Below, piece after piece: positions 11,974 to 23,052 of a DNA stretch of 64,000 nt. Under the pieces are notes generated by a model. The model was not told the DNA's origin. It worked only from the letters and a program-made list of their open reading frames with translations, and ran no database searches. This DNA comes from Ampelomyces quisqualis (taxonomy: Eukaryota > Ascomycota > Dothideomycetes > Pleosporales > Phaeosphaeriaceae). A program made the position numbers and the translations under genes. The stretch is from positions 2,418,001 to 2,482,000 of the forward strand of contig JAGTXZ010000019.1 of assembly GCA_018398575.1 (NCBI GenBank), in the 5' to 3' direction. Every line of letters begins with the position of its first letter. Within the stretch, counting starts at the first letter, position 1.

Positions 11974-14250
11974 ATGATGTTTGAATCTCAAAAGCGGCGC
12001 ACTACCGAGCTCCTGGAGCTATACGCGGAAGAGATGTTCATCTCCGAGCATTCTGTTATTGAAGAGACTATTGAAGCGCTGCTTCCCATCACTCCATGGA
12101 ATACCAGCCAATACTTTATCGAAGGTCTTCCAGGGGCAGTTCCAACATTGGTTGATGACGAGCAGCAGGTCTGCCGTCCACAATTAGCTGTGTCCACCAC
12201 ACTTCTCTTCGATGCAGCAGCTCCTGCTGATAACGACGACAAAATTTTGCTGCGTAAGATCATCTGTCCTGACGACATTCCAGCGCCAGTAGTGCGTGCT
12301 GTCCAAGAGGCATCTCTTCCACACTCACCCGCTTTAGATTTTTTGGATGCTAACGACTTGTTTGTGGCATATCCTACCCTTGCCTCAGGCCACCTGAGCG
12401 ACAGTCTCTCCCAAATGCTAGACTTCGACTCCTGTGTTGTTGAGGATATTGAAGAGATAATATTGGAGTACACACTCACTCGTCCAGGCCGCTCATTAAT
12501 ACGCACGCCACCAGTCTACAGTGACGCGGAGCTCAACGAACTACAGGCCAACGAGACTCAGAAGATGAATAAGCAAGGTAATTTCAGCAAGCCCAGGATC
12601 AAGTCCGATATCACCAACGAAACTCGTCCATGGGAGCTTGAGTACGATCGCGTGCTTCGTCAAATCACAGGTCAAGCCTTCCTCCCTGGTATCGAGCACC
12701 TCACCACTATCGAGGCCCGTTCAGCCTTTGTCACCTACGACAGTGACATCCAGGCGCTGCAGAAAGCTACTGAAGCGTTTGCAGATGATCGGCGCGATGG
12801 CAAGTGCCTTTGTTTCGACGACAAGAAAGGTTCTTTTGTATTACCTGGTGAAAACTTCTTGCTGGCAGAGAACAACACGGATGTCGGATTTTCGATGCGA
12901 CATCCTACGGCTGAGTCTTTGTTTGGCTTGATCGATGGGTTGATAGACAGCGAGGGTCTTGTCGAAGACCTTGTTGGCTCACCACTCTACCCTAAGCCAA
13001 GCCAATATGACCTATCGCAAGATTATGAGAGCATGCATGTATCCCCAACCTGGGAACTGCCATGCGACGAAGATGCGCCGCGTCTAGGTGCTTTCTTCAA
13101 TATTGCTACCTCTCCATATACCAGCTATACAGCTCTGGATCAGATCTTTCCTCCCTCCGATGATTTGTATCGTGCCGTTTGTGCGCAGTTCGATGTCGCC
13201 GGCGATGTCTCAGACATTTTGGACGAGGAGATCGACGAGTTGTCTACATTCCAGACTTTAGTGAGCTCTCGCATGAGCCACCACTCTGAATTGAATTATT
13301 TCGATGCTGATTCCCAGCAAGCTGTCGCATACATTGCTCTCAACCAGCTCTTATTAGACCTGGACGACGACGAAACGATGCCACGCATTCATCGTCCAAG
13401 CGAAGAGTACGACGACAACGACTTGGTTTTCTCCGACAATATCCTGGAAATCGATGAACATAACGCTGTCACGGAGACGGAAACCTTGTCACCTTCTAGC
13501 AATGACTTCGCGGGCTTCGACTTCGGATTCGGCTCCAACGCAATTCCGTATCAGCCCCATGCCATCGCAGCGGCTTTCAACAACACACGAGTTGCCAATG
13601 AGTTGCATTCGCGTTCGTCTTCCCAGCGTCGGCGATCTAGAATGCGTCCCGATTTGACGGTGACAACGCAGCTGAACAATATCGACGACGTTTCGTCCGA
13701 TGAAAATCTGTCACCGTCCAGCTCATCTTCTGACAAATCGATAGACTTCACACATCATCGAGGGCTTGTGCAGCAGTTATGGACCCGTCGTCCTGACTTT
13801 TTGGATGACGAGGACTCTGAAGATCTAGGACTGTCGCGGTCTGCGACACCGTCAGACTCTTTGGAGGCTAAGCCATCTTGTGCAATCTCAAAGTCTAATG
13901 TCTCTGAGTACGTCGGCGAACTGTTCAGTGGGGAAATCTGGCAAGGTGAAGCGGCATTACATCTCACCTTTCCAGTTACGCTTGCACCACATTCGCCGTT
14001 GCTTCCAGCTGATGGTCCTCCTGATACAGAAATCCTCAACGCAGTCGAGACTGAAGTCTTAGGCTTGATTGCATACATGTTTGAGTGTATACAAGGAGAT
14101 CAACTTTTGGAACTACAAGCTCTGGGTAGTGATCTCCTGTGGGCCGTGACTGCAATCACCGATGTCTACCCAAGTCTCGGTCTGATGATGCATTTGGCCA
14201 CAACTGTTGAGATTCTCCTGGAGCGATGTGTAGCCCCAGGTAGCAAGTGA
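11974..14250 (+). CDS. Acidic hypothetical protein, 758 aa, single exon
   Basis: This is a long uninterrupted frame with normal codon use, starting MMFESQKRRTTELLELYAEE and ending ERCVAPGSK. It is rich in Asp, Glu and Ser, with a Ser-rich, basic-patch linker near residues 545-600 (SRSSSQRRRSRMRP, then SPSSSSSDKS). No signal peptide, membrane helix, nucleotide-binding motif or known domain was recognised. The ATG at 11974 is the first in a frame that stays open upstream to a TGA at about 11890, so a short 5' exon is possible. It sits alone between a transposon-rich area and a 2-kb gene-free gap, which suggests a lineage-restricted gene. The length of the frame makes it very likely real; function is unknown. 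Confidence 0.75.
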   Translation: MMFESQKRRTTELLELYAEEMFISEHSVIEETIEALLPITPWNTSQYFIEGLPGAVPTLVDDEQQVCRPQLAVSTTLLFDAAAPADNDDKILLRKIICPDDIPAPVVRAVQEASLPHSPALDFLDANDLFVAYPTLASGHLSDSLSQMLDFDSCVVEDIEEIILEYTLTRPGRSLIRTPPVYSDAELNELQANETQKMNKQGNFSKPRIKSDITNETRPWELEYDRVLRQITGQAFLPGIEHLTTIEARSAFVTYDSDIQALQKATEAFADDRRDGKCLCFDDKKGSFVLPGENFLLAENNTDVGFSMRHPTAESLFGLIDGLIDSEGLVEDLVGSPLYPKPSQYDLSQDYESMHVSPTWELPCDEDAPRLGAFFNIATSPYTSYTALDQIFPPSDDLYRAVCAQFDVAGDVSDILDEEIDELSTFQTLVSSRMSHHSELNYFDADSQQAVAYIALNQLLLDLDDDETMPRIHRPSEEYDDNDLVFSDNILEIDEHNAVTETETLSPSSNDFAGFDFGFGSNAIPYQPHAIAAAFNNTRVANELHSRSSSQRRRSRMRPDLTVTTQLNNIDDVSSDENLSPSSSSSDKSIDFTHHRGLVQQLWTRRPDFLDDEDSEDLGLSRSATPSDSLEAKPSCAISKSNVSEYVGELFSGEIWQGEAALHLTFPVTLAPHSPLLPADGPPDTEILNAVETEVLGLIAYMFECIQGDQLLELQALGSDLLWAVTAITDVYPSLGLMMHLATTVEILLERCVAPGSK

Positions 14251-16066
14251 GCGACGAGTGATGAGTCTACCTACCGTTCTAGGAGAGTAGGACAATTACT
14301 GGAAGCTTCTACTTGGTCGATTACGTCAAAGCTATAGGCCGAATGCGAGGTGGTATTTGTGTGGAGCGATATAGTTGCTAGCGAGTCTAAACTTAATAGT
14401 AGTGAGTAATAAACACGAGTGTGGCTTTATTGAACAGCAGTGAGGCAACTTTCAAACAAAGAGGCCGATGTGATAGCCATTCGACGTCCTCTGCTATGAA
14501 AACTCGCGCATCTCAATTGCGCATTGTAGAGCGATGGTTCAATACGGTCAGAGCGGCCAAACTGTGTAGTGTGATCCCACCGATGGCGGTGCAAGCCGAC
14601 ATCCGAGCATAGTCATGCTTGCTACAAATCGCTCTGAAGCTGTGCTGGAAATCCACGAAGCTGCGATTGTACGATCCAAAAGATGCAGTGACCTTAAGAC
14701 TCGAGTGCAACACGGATGCAGGCCTGAAGTCATCTGCAAAGGAAAAACGACGAAGATTTCGTCAGCCAGGGCGGGAACACGGATGCTCCCTGACATCTTG
14801 CTGCACTGTTGACAATGCGTCCTTGACGTTCATGCATCTGGCTTTGCTGGTCTTCGTTCCGCATGATGCCGCCAGATCAAAGTGGACTGATGGCGTGACT
14901 AAGCCAACTGCGTTTCTACCTATCAAGGTGCTCCCTGAGGCACAAAGACCTTCGAAGGAGCAAGGAGCCGGGTCCGCTGGTTACTTCGAAGGTGGCATGA
15001 AAGAGACGCTGTCGTAGGATTTGGACCAGGTATTCTCTCACCCCTCCAGGATTATTGAATCAGAAAAGAGATGCGTCCGACAGACCGCGACGTATTTGGA
15101 AGGTGACAAGCCTGTTGTCTGATTACAAAACATGATGGGCAGCTACGCAACTCTGGCAGAGCAATGAAGTCGCCCTATTAAACGGCATGAAGAGAGCATG
15201 AACAGCGTGTCTGTCAAGCTCGCATTCTTGAGGCTTGTCAAGACCGCATGGCTACGGCGAGTGTGAGAGGCCGAAGAACGAGGCTGCTTTGTCAAATTCG
15301 GATATAGTCCGGCCATGGAAGGACATTCCAGTAGAACGTTTCAAATTCAAGCCATGTCGTTGTTACCAGAACGGCGTGGCGCTTTGCTTGTTTTGCGCGT
15401 AGATTTCCCAAACTGGTCAAGGCCCAGATCCGTAAATGCAGGTCAGCATAAGTGGCGCACATGTTGGAAAATTCGATATTTCGGAAAACGAGGATGGAGG
15501 TCGTAAAAAGTCACCTCGGGCCTCGCAAGCATCATCGGCCGCAGCAAGAAGCAGTCTTCATTCTTGATTGTGATGAGCGTCTGATTCCGACCAGTCTGCA
15601 AGATGATGTGGGTCGTAGAAGTGATTGACCGTTGTGGATCGCCAGACACGACGCGTGGAGGAAGTTAGGATCGCGAAGCCACGGCGATGATTGCTTGCTG
15701 TCCAGCACCAGGGATTTGGGAATCGGTAGATACGAAGTAGGGTGTCATTGCACAAACAAGCGAGTCCTGATCAGGGCAAAGAGCTGCCAAATTTAGCATC
15801 AGCGCCATCCCGCCCCTGGTCAACGGCTTGCGGAAAAATCGGTAGGGCTGTGCCGGTCTCTTCACGCCCACCGGCACGTGCTGTCGAACCTACTCGATGT
15901 GGGCAATTGTGAGCATTCGCGCTATCGACTGTCCGTATCCCACACTGGCTCTTGTACGGGCAGGTTGCTTCAGATCATCGCCCGAGAGGGTCACATATCG
16001 TACAAAGCGCTGATGGGTACCGACGTCAGCCGCCATGGAAGCTGGTGGATGCTGGAAAGAGTTGAG
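14251..16066. other. Intergenic, no supported gene
   Basis: About 1.8 kb with only short frames in several registers. None resembles a protein family or shows a coherent exon chain. The right end merges into the promoter of the wall-protein gene. Confidence 0.5.
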
Positions 16067-16073
16067 TATATAA
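16067..16073 (+). promoter_or_regulatory. TATA box of the secreted wall-protein gene
   Basis: TATATAA lies 183 bp before the ATG at 16256 and is followed by a pyrimidine-rich stretch (about 16080-16220). It is a plausible core promoter of a strongly expressed wall-protein gene; inferred from sequence and position only. Confidence 0.45.
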
Positions 16074-16255
16074 CCATGCGTCTATATCGCTCTGGATTTC
16101 TATCCTCATCATCAACCGACGACGGCTTCTTTACCACCTTCGCTTTACAGTCTTCTCCAGACCGACATTCGCTTGAGTGCTATCTCCAGAAGCCTAGTTT
16201 TTAATACAATCGATATCTCACCTCTCAACGATCTCAAATTATCTGGACGGTCAAC

Positions 16256-17581
16256 ATGCGTTACTCCTTCGTTGCGTTGAGCTTCGCCAGCCTAGCCGTT
16301 GCCAATCCCCTTGGCTACGGCTACGATAATGATGGTTACAATGTCTACCCCACTGGTGGTCAGCCCAGCTCTTCTGCTCCAGTGTATGGAGTACCCACCC
16401 TTTTGCCAGCCAGCAGCAAGCCCGATTTTGGTAACGGCTACGGACACTCCTCTTCTGCTCCAGTTTATGGAGCATCAACCCCGGTGCCATCGAGCAGCAA
16501 GCCAGACTACGGCAACGGCTATGGACATTCCTCTTCTGTTGCTCTTCCTTCAGAGAGCAAGTCTTCTCCGTTCCCATCAAGCAGCAAGCCTGATTACGGC
16601 CCAGGCTATGGCTCTTCTACGTCAGTTGTCTCAAGCAGCAGCAAGCCTGATTACGGTCATGGCTACCCGAATCCTTCCAGTAGCAGCAAGCCCAGCTATG
16701 GCACAGGTTATTCAACAAAGCCGCAGCCTTCCACCACCGAATACACCACCTACACCACAACTACTGTCTGCCCGGTCACTGAGACTCACGGCACTTCGGT
16801 CATCACGACCTCGACCACCTCCACTGTCACTGTCACTGAATGCAAGGGTGGCTGCCACCACGCGTCAACTCCAGTAGCGACACCAACTCCCTCTAAGTCT
16901 CAGCCTGCTCACGATGTCACCACCACCATCACTCAAACAACCTACACTTGGGTGCCTTGCTCTACTCCAGTCGGCCATTCTGGTTACTCCACGATCTACT
17001 CCACCTACCTGACTCCTTCGTACATCACGCAGACTCTCACTTCCACCATCTATGGCTGCCACGGAAAGGCTTGCGAGACACCCGCTATCCCTCAACACCC
17101 CGAGCCTACGACTGATGTTTCTGTTCGCCCAGCCGGTACCCCTCCTGTATATTCTCAAGGGCCCAAGCCTTCTGCGCCTGTCACTCCCGTCCCTGACAAC
17201 TGCCCTGCGCCTATCACTCAGACTCTCACAGTCTACATCCCAGCGGGCAGCCCCGCCCCCGGTTACATTACTAAGTCCATCACTGTCACCGAGGAGGGAC
17301 ATCCCCAGACTTACGTCGTGACCTTACCAGGGGGAAAGCCAACCAATTTTCCTCAAGGACCTAAGCCTTCCGTTCCTGGCAACCCTGAAAGCCCAAAGCC
17401 CTTGGCGTCCGGCGGCTACTCTCTCTCATCTCCGTCGTCATTCTCGGCTCCGTACCCCACGAGCAAGCCTGTTCACCAAACTCCCTCATCCTCTGTTCGC
17501 TACCCAGTCCACACTCCCTCGTCAAAGCCGACCCCTGCTCCCACTAGCTACCCCAGCTACGGCCAAGGCTACGGTTATTAA
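16256..17581 (+). CDS. Secreted Ser/Thr/Pro-rich cell-wall-type glycoprotein, 441 aa
   Basis: The protein begins MRYSFVALSFASLAVANPLG, a clear signal peptide with likely cleavage after the AVA at residues 14-16. Residues about 25-145 hold repeated SSSKPDYGxGYG units (at least five SKPxYG cores) separated by Ser-rich linkers. Residues about 160-200 are Thr-rich with TTTTVCPVTETHG and TVTVTECKGGC. Further Cys occur in PCSTP, YGCHGKAC and DNCPAP. The C-terminus is Pro/Ser/Tyr-rich and ends YGQGYGY, without the hydrophobic tail of a GPI anchor. Composition fits a heavily O-glycosylated extracellular or wall-associated protein. The exact role is unknown. The DNA repeats encoding the SKPxYG units make this a candidate for length variation. 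Confidence 0.85.
   Translation: MRYSFVALSFASLAVANPLGYGYDNDGYNVYPTGGQPSSSAPVYGVPTLLPASSKPDFGNGYGHSSSAPVYGASTPVPSSSKPDYGNGYGHSSSVALPSESKSSPFPSSSKPDYGPGYGSSTSVVSSSSKPDYGHGYPNPSSSSKPSYGTGYSTKPQPSTTEYTTYTTTTVCPVTETHGTSVITTSTTSTVTVTECKGGCHHASTPVATPTPSKSQPAHDVTTTITQTTYTWVPCSTPVGHSGYSTIYSTYLTPSYITQTLTSTIYGCHGKACETPAIPQHPEPTTDVSVRPAGTPPVYSQGPKPSAPVTPVPDNCPAPITQTLTVYIPAGSPAPGYITKSITVTEEGHPQTYVVTLPGGKPTNFPQGPKPSVPGNPESPKPLASGGYSLSSPSSFSAPYPTSKPVHQTPSSSVRYPVHTPSSKPTPAPTSYPSYGQGYGY
16410..16715 (+). repeat. Coding minisatellite in the wall-protein gene
   Basis: Imperfect units centred on AGCAGCAAGCC(T/C)GAxTAxGG recur at irregular spacing, encoding SSSKPxYG. Spacing keeps the reading frame. Such in-frame repeats in surface proteins often vary between strains. 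Confidence 0.65.
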
Positions 17582-19192
17582 GCTCTATCTCTCTTGATGA
17601 GCTTAGCATCAATTCAATCGCGCACAATTGCAATGGGGTTGATTGGTGGACGGCCATTGTAGTCGTCTACACAAATAAGCAGGCACAGGTTTTCATAATT
17701 GCAGCGATATTTCACGCTGAAAGCTTTCTTCGAGGAGGTGTCCCATCCTTGGCCTTGCACAGCTGCGGCGTTATCTTTTCCAGTAGTCACACGATTGGGC
17801 TTCTCATTTCTGAGTCATTCTTTTGTACATGGCCACACCGTGGAACTTGGTATAGAATTTTTGTTGATTGAATGAATTACAGAAGAATGACATTTCCTAC
17901 CTTTGGTCACTCCTTAGATCTTGGGTGCACTGTTCCGATGGTGTGACTCACTGTGGTATGTAGCTTTGAAACCGACAACGCCTTGACAAATTCGCGAAAA
18001 TCAGCACAAAGATCCATGAGTCCGATCAGCAGACCGCATCGTATTTGTTTTGCGCTAAATGCGCAGGGTGAGGGTCAGCTTGACGGCTCATCATCTCGTA
18101 TGCTGAGTGCCCCCGGTCCGCAGCAAAATCAATAGTTGGAAGACGAGACCCACTCCATATTTAGCGAGTCAATACTAAGTCGAAAGTCCCGTAATTCGAC
18201 GCCGCATCTTACTGCTATGGCACCAGCATTCTATGGCTAGTAGTAACGATACCTCTTCATGCACGCTCATAGCATCTCAGATGCGTGGTCTCATATTTGC
18301 TGCGATTGCGACATATCAAAAGAGGAAGCGTGAGAGAAATTGTTTGCATTTCACTTGTAGCAATATTACTAGTACCCAAATTGACTGGGTATGCTTTCAA
18401 ATCACAGCTCATTGCTTCCCGAACACTTTGTATTTATTGTGGTTCTGGAACAAGCCTCCAGGTCTTCTATTGAGTATGTGTGGGAAGGCCAGAGAAAATA
18501 TGCATACTCCTGCCTGTTCATCAAAATCGTCTTTTTATGTTAATACTTGACACTTGTTCGGTTCTCGCCCACGTCACTCCATACACTTACGTGTTCAAAC
18601 GTCGTCGAATGGCATCGCCTATTGTGGCACCATCCACGTCTTTGAATACTCTTTTATTTTTTTTTAGCGAGACAACGTTTGAGGTAGCTTCCACCATGTG
18701 ACCTCAGGTACGCTTGCGGCTCTGTGAGGCCAGAGGACTTCGTCGGCGTTCACGAACACATGAGTGAGGTTGATACGCTAGTGTTGAGGCAGGGGACGTT
18801 GGAAAGCACCTCATCGGACAAGTCTGGTGTTGGTAGCTTTAGAGCGTTATCGAAAGCGATATTGGCGAGGTAAAAATATCTATACCAAAACATGTGCTGA
18901 ATCGTAATGTCGAGCCAGTTCTTCCTATATGCTCTATCAGTTTGCTTACTTGCGGTCATGATAATATCCTTATGAAGAATGTGGAATGTTGCTAAACCCC
19001 CACGGTTAGCAAATAAATACCTGTGGACCCCAGCGCGCCGTCCAGAGACCCTTGCGGGACTCGTTATTTATTTGAGCATAATAGACGCCTTCTGGTCCAG
19101 CATTCTCCACGCGCTCGAAGTTGTAGTCATTTGTAGGCTGCAGAACGTCCCTAAACGTCAGCAGTGCGTCATGTTGCTGTCTCAATGTGATT
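17582..19192. other. Intergenic, no supported gene
   Basis: Only short frames without similarity or splice structure. Nothing else recognised. Confidence 0.5.
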
Positions 19193-19200
19193 GCTTCAAG
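19193..19200. repeat. Target-site duplication, left (GCTTCAAG)
   Basis: GCTTCAAG directly precedes the terminus CAGCGCTGG and recurs directly after the other end at 19979-19986. Confidence 0.9.
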
Positions 19201-19978
19201 CAGCGCTGGGAGTAGGGCGTACTACTTGGAGATCCTGATCTCAACTACGGCTGACATAAGCAGTAAGTAGCTGAGGGTGAATGAGTGGGTCTGTAGCTGT
19301 AGGGGTGATCATTTGGGAGCCGTAATTACGGTACTACAGTTAGAAATTGCGCTTAACAGTCGCGGGCCATTTAGAAGTCTATCCTAGTCCAAAAATGTTA
19401 GCCTTTGCTCCTAGATTGTGACACAGGCTAACTAACCTATGTCTAATAGCTGGGAGAGGGTTAGGCGTAAATAGAGCTAGGTATATAGCACTAGCTGTAC
19501 GCACCTATATTGTTACTACAACCTATCTATCCTGCTAAAATAAGCTGTGTATCTTATTGCTCTAACTTTCTCTCTATCCTAGCTACAAGCTGTAAATAGA
19601 AGCGTTGTTTTAGCTCCGCTAGGAGGATAATCAGGTGTGACTGCAATTCACTATCAGCAGACACTATAGAGGCACTACAACTTTAGAAAAACTAGATCTA
19701 GCGCAGCGTTGTAAAGAGCTCCTTTAAGGATCTTAAGAAATATGTGCAAAAGGTTAGTTAAAAGGTACAAGATTTAGGCAGCAATTTACTATCTAGCAAC
19801 TTAACAAGCTAATTAGAGCAACTGTAGGAACTGTAGTTAGCCCGTGCAACAAGACTACAGCTTACAATCGTAGCTCTATCCTAAATTATTACCTCAGTAA
19901 GTAGTTCACTCTGTTTTGATCGGGATCGTAAGCTCATTGGTCGATCAGTAAGCGTAGTCTCTACTACTCCCAGCGCTG
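19201..19978. mobile_element. hAT-like non-autonomous element, copy 2 (778 bp)
   Basis: The ends form a perfect 15-bp inverted repeat, CAGCGCTGGGAGTAG, flanked by the 8-bp duplication GCTTCAAG. The interior is related to the element at 9747-10395: both carry GCAGTAAGTAGCTG near the left, GAGCCGTAATTAC, CTCCTAGATT then TGACAC, and TTACCTCAGTAAGTAGTTCACTC near the right. Only the first eight terminal bases, CAGCGCTG, are shared exactly with copy 1, so this is a diverged member of one family. No transposase frame is present. Confidence 0.9.
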
Positions 19979-19986
19979 GCTTCAAG
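19979..19986. repeat. Target-site duplication, right (GCTTCAAG)
   Basis: Perfect copy of the 8-bp direct repeat at 19193-19200. Confidence 0.9.
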
Positions 19987-20212
19987 TCGAATATTTACTA
20001 CATCTGATATATACTCTATATGTGCTCAAAAGAGCTGTCTTGTACTCACGGTGCAGAACATAGTGAGCAACCCTCTTATCGAATTGCGAGAATGTTCTTT
20101 GCGCGGTCGTAATTGTTCAGCAAAACCTGCAATCGTTCCAGGCTATTTTCTTAACAACATGTCCTTGAAAACAGAAGCTAGCGCTGATCCATTTTGATCT
20201 CGTATCCTTACC

Positions 20213-20509
20213 TTACTTGGTGATGACCTCATGTAGCTTGACCTCCTCGCTATCTGGTACAGTGCCGGTGATGATGTCATAGTATCGTTCGTCGACATAG
20301 CCAGATCGCGCCTGTATGAGTTTCATGAGCTTGCTCTGGAGCACTTTGTAACTGGCTTTGGGCGCCGCTTCCTCAGGGTACTGGTAGCTGACAGAGACTG
20401 GGCGGCGTTTATGTAAGTCGGCGAGAATCTTAAGGGGCGGTAACGGAAGCATGATAGGGATGAGGTAGTCCCGAAGATGCTCGATGCCGTGAAAAAAGGC
20501 ATCGTGCGG
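20213..20509 (-). pseudogene. Possible gene remnant, C-terminal 98 codons only
   Basis: The minus frame is open from just after a TAA at 20510-20512 to a TAA stop at 20213. It reads like ordinary protein: DAFFHGIEHLRDYLIPIM, PVSVSYQYPEEAAP, KLMKLIQARSGYVDERYYD. The first in-frame ATG (20452) falls in the middle of this protein-like stretch. No acceptor AG lies between the upstream stop and the open frame, so it does not look like a normal last exon. The family was not recognised. A decayed gene end or a gene broken by a stop is most likely; chance is possible. Confidence 0.35.
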
Positions 20510-20512
20510 TTA

Positions 20513-23052
20513 GCTGATGGATGGAGGGTTGGGGTTGCGTGGAATATTACAAAAGCTTTAGAAATGCCGTGCAGGTAGACTTGTCAAGCCCAACAATGAA
20601 AAAGAGGTGGACCTATATGTAGTTTATATACTTGGCCTATTTGACGGGGAGGGCTGCCTTTACCTCACTATGAGACTCACCATAGTTAAAGTTCGTTGGA
20701 ACCCTACCGCACGACGATATCTCGCACTCCTATGATGTTGGGATCCTTCTTTAACTTTTTTCTGTGTAACTGCAATTTCCCTCTTTCACCGCCAAGGCAG
20801 CGGGCGTGTTTGCTACGGAGAGCGTTTGCCGCACGAAAATCTATCCTCATAAAAAAGCTTAAACAACATATTCCTGGTATTCCATCGCCACTCCACTGCA
20901 CCTCGAATTCACCTGCACACGCTCACTCCCAACAGCATGCCTGACTCGGGCAACTTCAACGATGACCGCACTGACGGTAGTGCCAGGGTGAACATACGGG
21001 TGTTTCTGCGAACCACTGCCATCCTGGTAGCGTATTTCAAGCAAGATGCTTCTGCTGTGCCCTATCTGATTGCTACCTAGGTCTCGGTCCACGGCCCCGA
21101 AGACGGCGGCGTGGAGAAATGTCGGAATCTGAGACGTATTGTCGAGACATATGAGCAATGTACGGTGTAAGGAAGCCCGCAGCTTAATTTCTTCGTGTAA
21201 GTATAGCTTGGTGTTGCGCGCCTACAACGTTGAAATGGACCAGGTTAGTCGGGGCGGAGGGACATGTGCGTAACAACCCACTCGACGTCGAAGTCTACCT
21301 CAATGACGCCGAAATTCACATGCAGGTGGTCGAGTTTGTATACCATGTCGGCCACAGTGCGCCGTACGAGCAGCAGGTTGATGGTTTTGTTAGAATGGAG
21401 ATTGAGCGTCAAAGATGCAAGCGGAACTGGTGGATGAATTTGTCGAGGATGTTCAATCTGATATGAGTGGCTATCTTGGTTTTGTCGAGGAGCTGCTTTA
21501 CCTACCAGTAGGCACCGTAAAGCTAGCAAGTTACGGAAGCCTCGGCGACTACAAGTGCAACAGCCTAACAGCCAACAATGAGAACGCCGGTACATGCATG
21601 CTGCGTTGTTCGGCTGAGATATGCTTTGGTAGCTCATGGAATTTGGCAGGTGGATAAAGCAACGAGGACCAATGATTCACCTGAAGGCTGAGGAAATAAA
21701 AAATTCGGAGAAACCATAGGTTGTTACAATCCAGCAGACAAGCTCCTAAGTCCCATCTGTGCGGAAACAACATGTGTCATGATCCCAACCGTACCTTTGT
21801 GGGAGCCAATTGGCCAATATATTTTGCAAATCATGTCATCTAAATGTGTTTATGTGCGTGGGAGCCAACACAGGTGCCGGTCTGACATGCATATCACGGC
21901 CAGATAAATGCTGTCTGCTCGTGTGGGCGACCATCTATCCACCGTAGATCCATGGCAGAGCCATCTCTAGCTCGGAAATAATCCAATTCGAAAAGAATGT
22001 CCTTGAAAAGCAAATAAACGAAGTAAAGTGGTGGAAATCACCAATCATTATGGTTTTCCTTCAAATCGAACACACTTCCACATGGTCAAAGCCGAGGGAC
22101 ACAGAGAACTTCGCTCACACGTCATGCCGTCGATAGAAGAATTCAGGCACGGGCGTCGGGAACAAGCACCAGGTCAACCCGAAAACGGTGATTGCCAAAT
22201 CACCCAAGCGCGTCCCGAGATCCATCGCCGCTGTCACGACCAAAGGAATGTCAGAGTCGTGCTTGATCATTGCCTCGACAAACGCCAATACTACCACGAG
22301 GACGGCACGGTTGCGAAAGACTGTTTCTCTACCAACGTCACCCTATGCGCGTCGTCGACTCCATGAACAAGCAACTTCGTGAGCCGGAACCGTGCCAGTT
22401 CGGATTACAAGTGTGCGGCTAGTGCTTGCAGACCTCACCGGCCGCTCGATGGATGGATCTAAATTCGATGCTCTCGACCGAAGAGAACCGAGAGGGATCT
22501 GTCGGAGGTCGTGACAGCGCTGTAGATGAGTCAACTCTACCGATGGCATCGAGGTTAGGGTCTTCAGCAAAATCGTGTCGTTACAGGAACCGCTGCGTGC
22601 GGAGGCGACAAGGCAGATAAAGTGTTCTCTCCAAGGCTGGCAGAGCGCTAAGTCGAGGCACGTTGTGCGTATCGGTGCGTAGCACTTCTCTCGCCAAATT
22701 GGGTCAGGTCAGCTTGTATTTCCCAAAGCGATGGTCAGTCAACTGACTGGTCCCGTGCTTGGACGGCCCTGGGCCGTTCTTGTTCCCTGAGTCCGTGAAG
22801 CAGCCACAACAACGGTAGAGATTGTTGGTGAGCACGCATGCGTATGAATTCCGGAACGGCATTGGCGTGTGCAAGAAAGTGGACGAGAGTCTCCCGTGTG
22901 GGTAGCGAACCCTGTGAACTCAATGGGGTATCGAAAAATGCACAGTCAAGGTTCTTCTCATTGGAGTTGCTGAACTGCTCGCTCAATAGCGCTCCAAGAT
23001 ATCTATGTTCAAAGACGACAGCATATCGTACATCTCTTCCGCGTTTACACGC
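20513..23052. other. Intergenic, no supported gene
   Basis: About 2.5 kb with many short overlapping frames on both strands. Two stretches look mildly protein-like: plus strand 21230-21466, and minus strand about 22115-22345, which has a hydrophobic run. Neither has a sensible start, splice structure or recognisable family, so neither is called. Confidence 0.45.

Noticed and set aside
21230..21466. Plus-strand frame with protein-like composition
   Set aside because: First ATG context is poor, no exon chain could be built and the reverse frame is equally open, so coding is not supported.
22115..22345. Minus-strand stretch with a membrane-like run (VVVLAFVEAM, TVFGLTWCLF)
   Set aside because: Bounded by stops, without a start or splice sites and with no recognised family.
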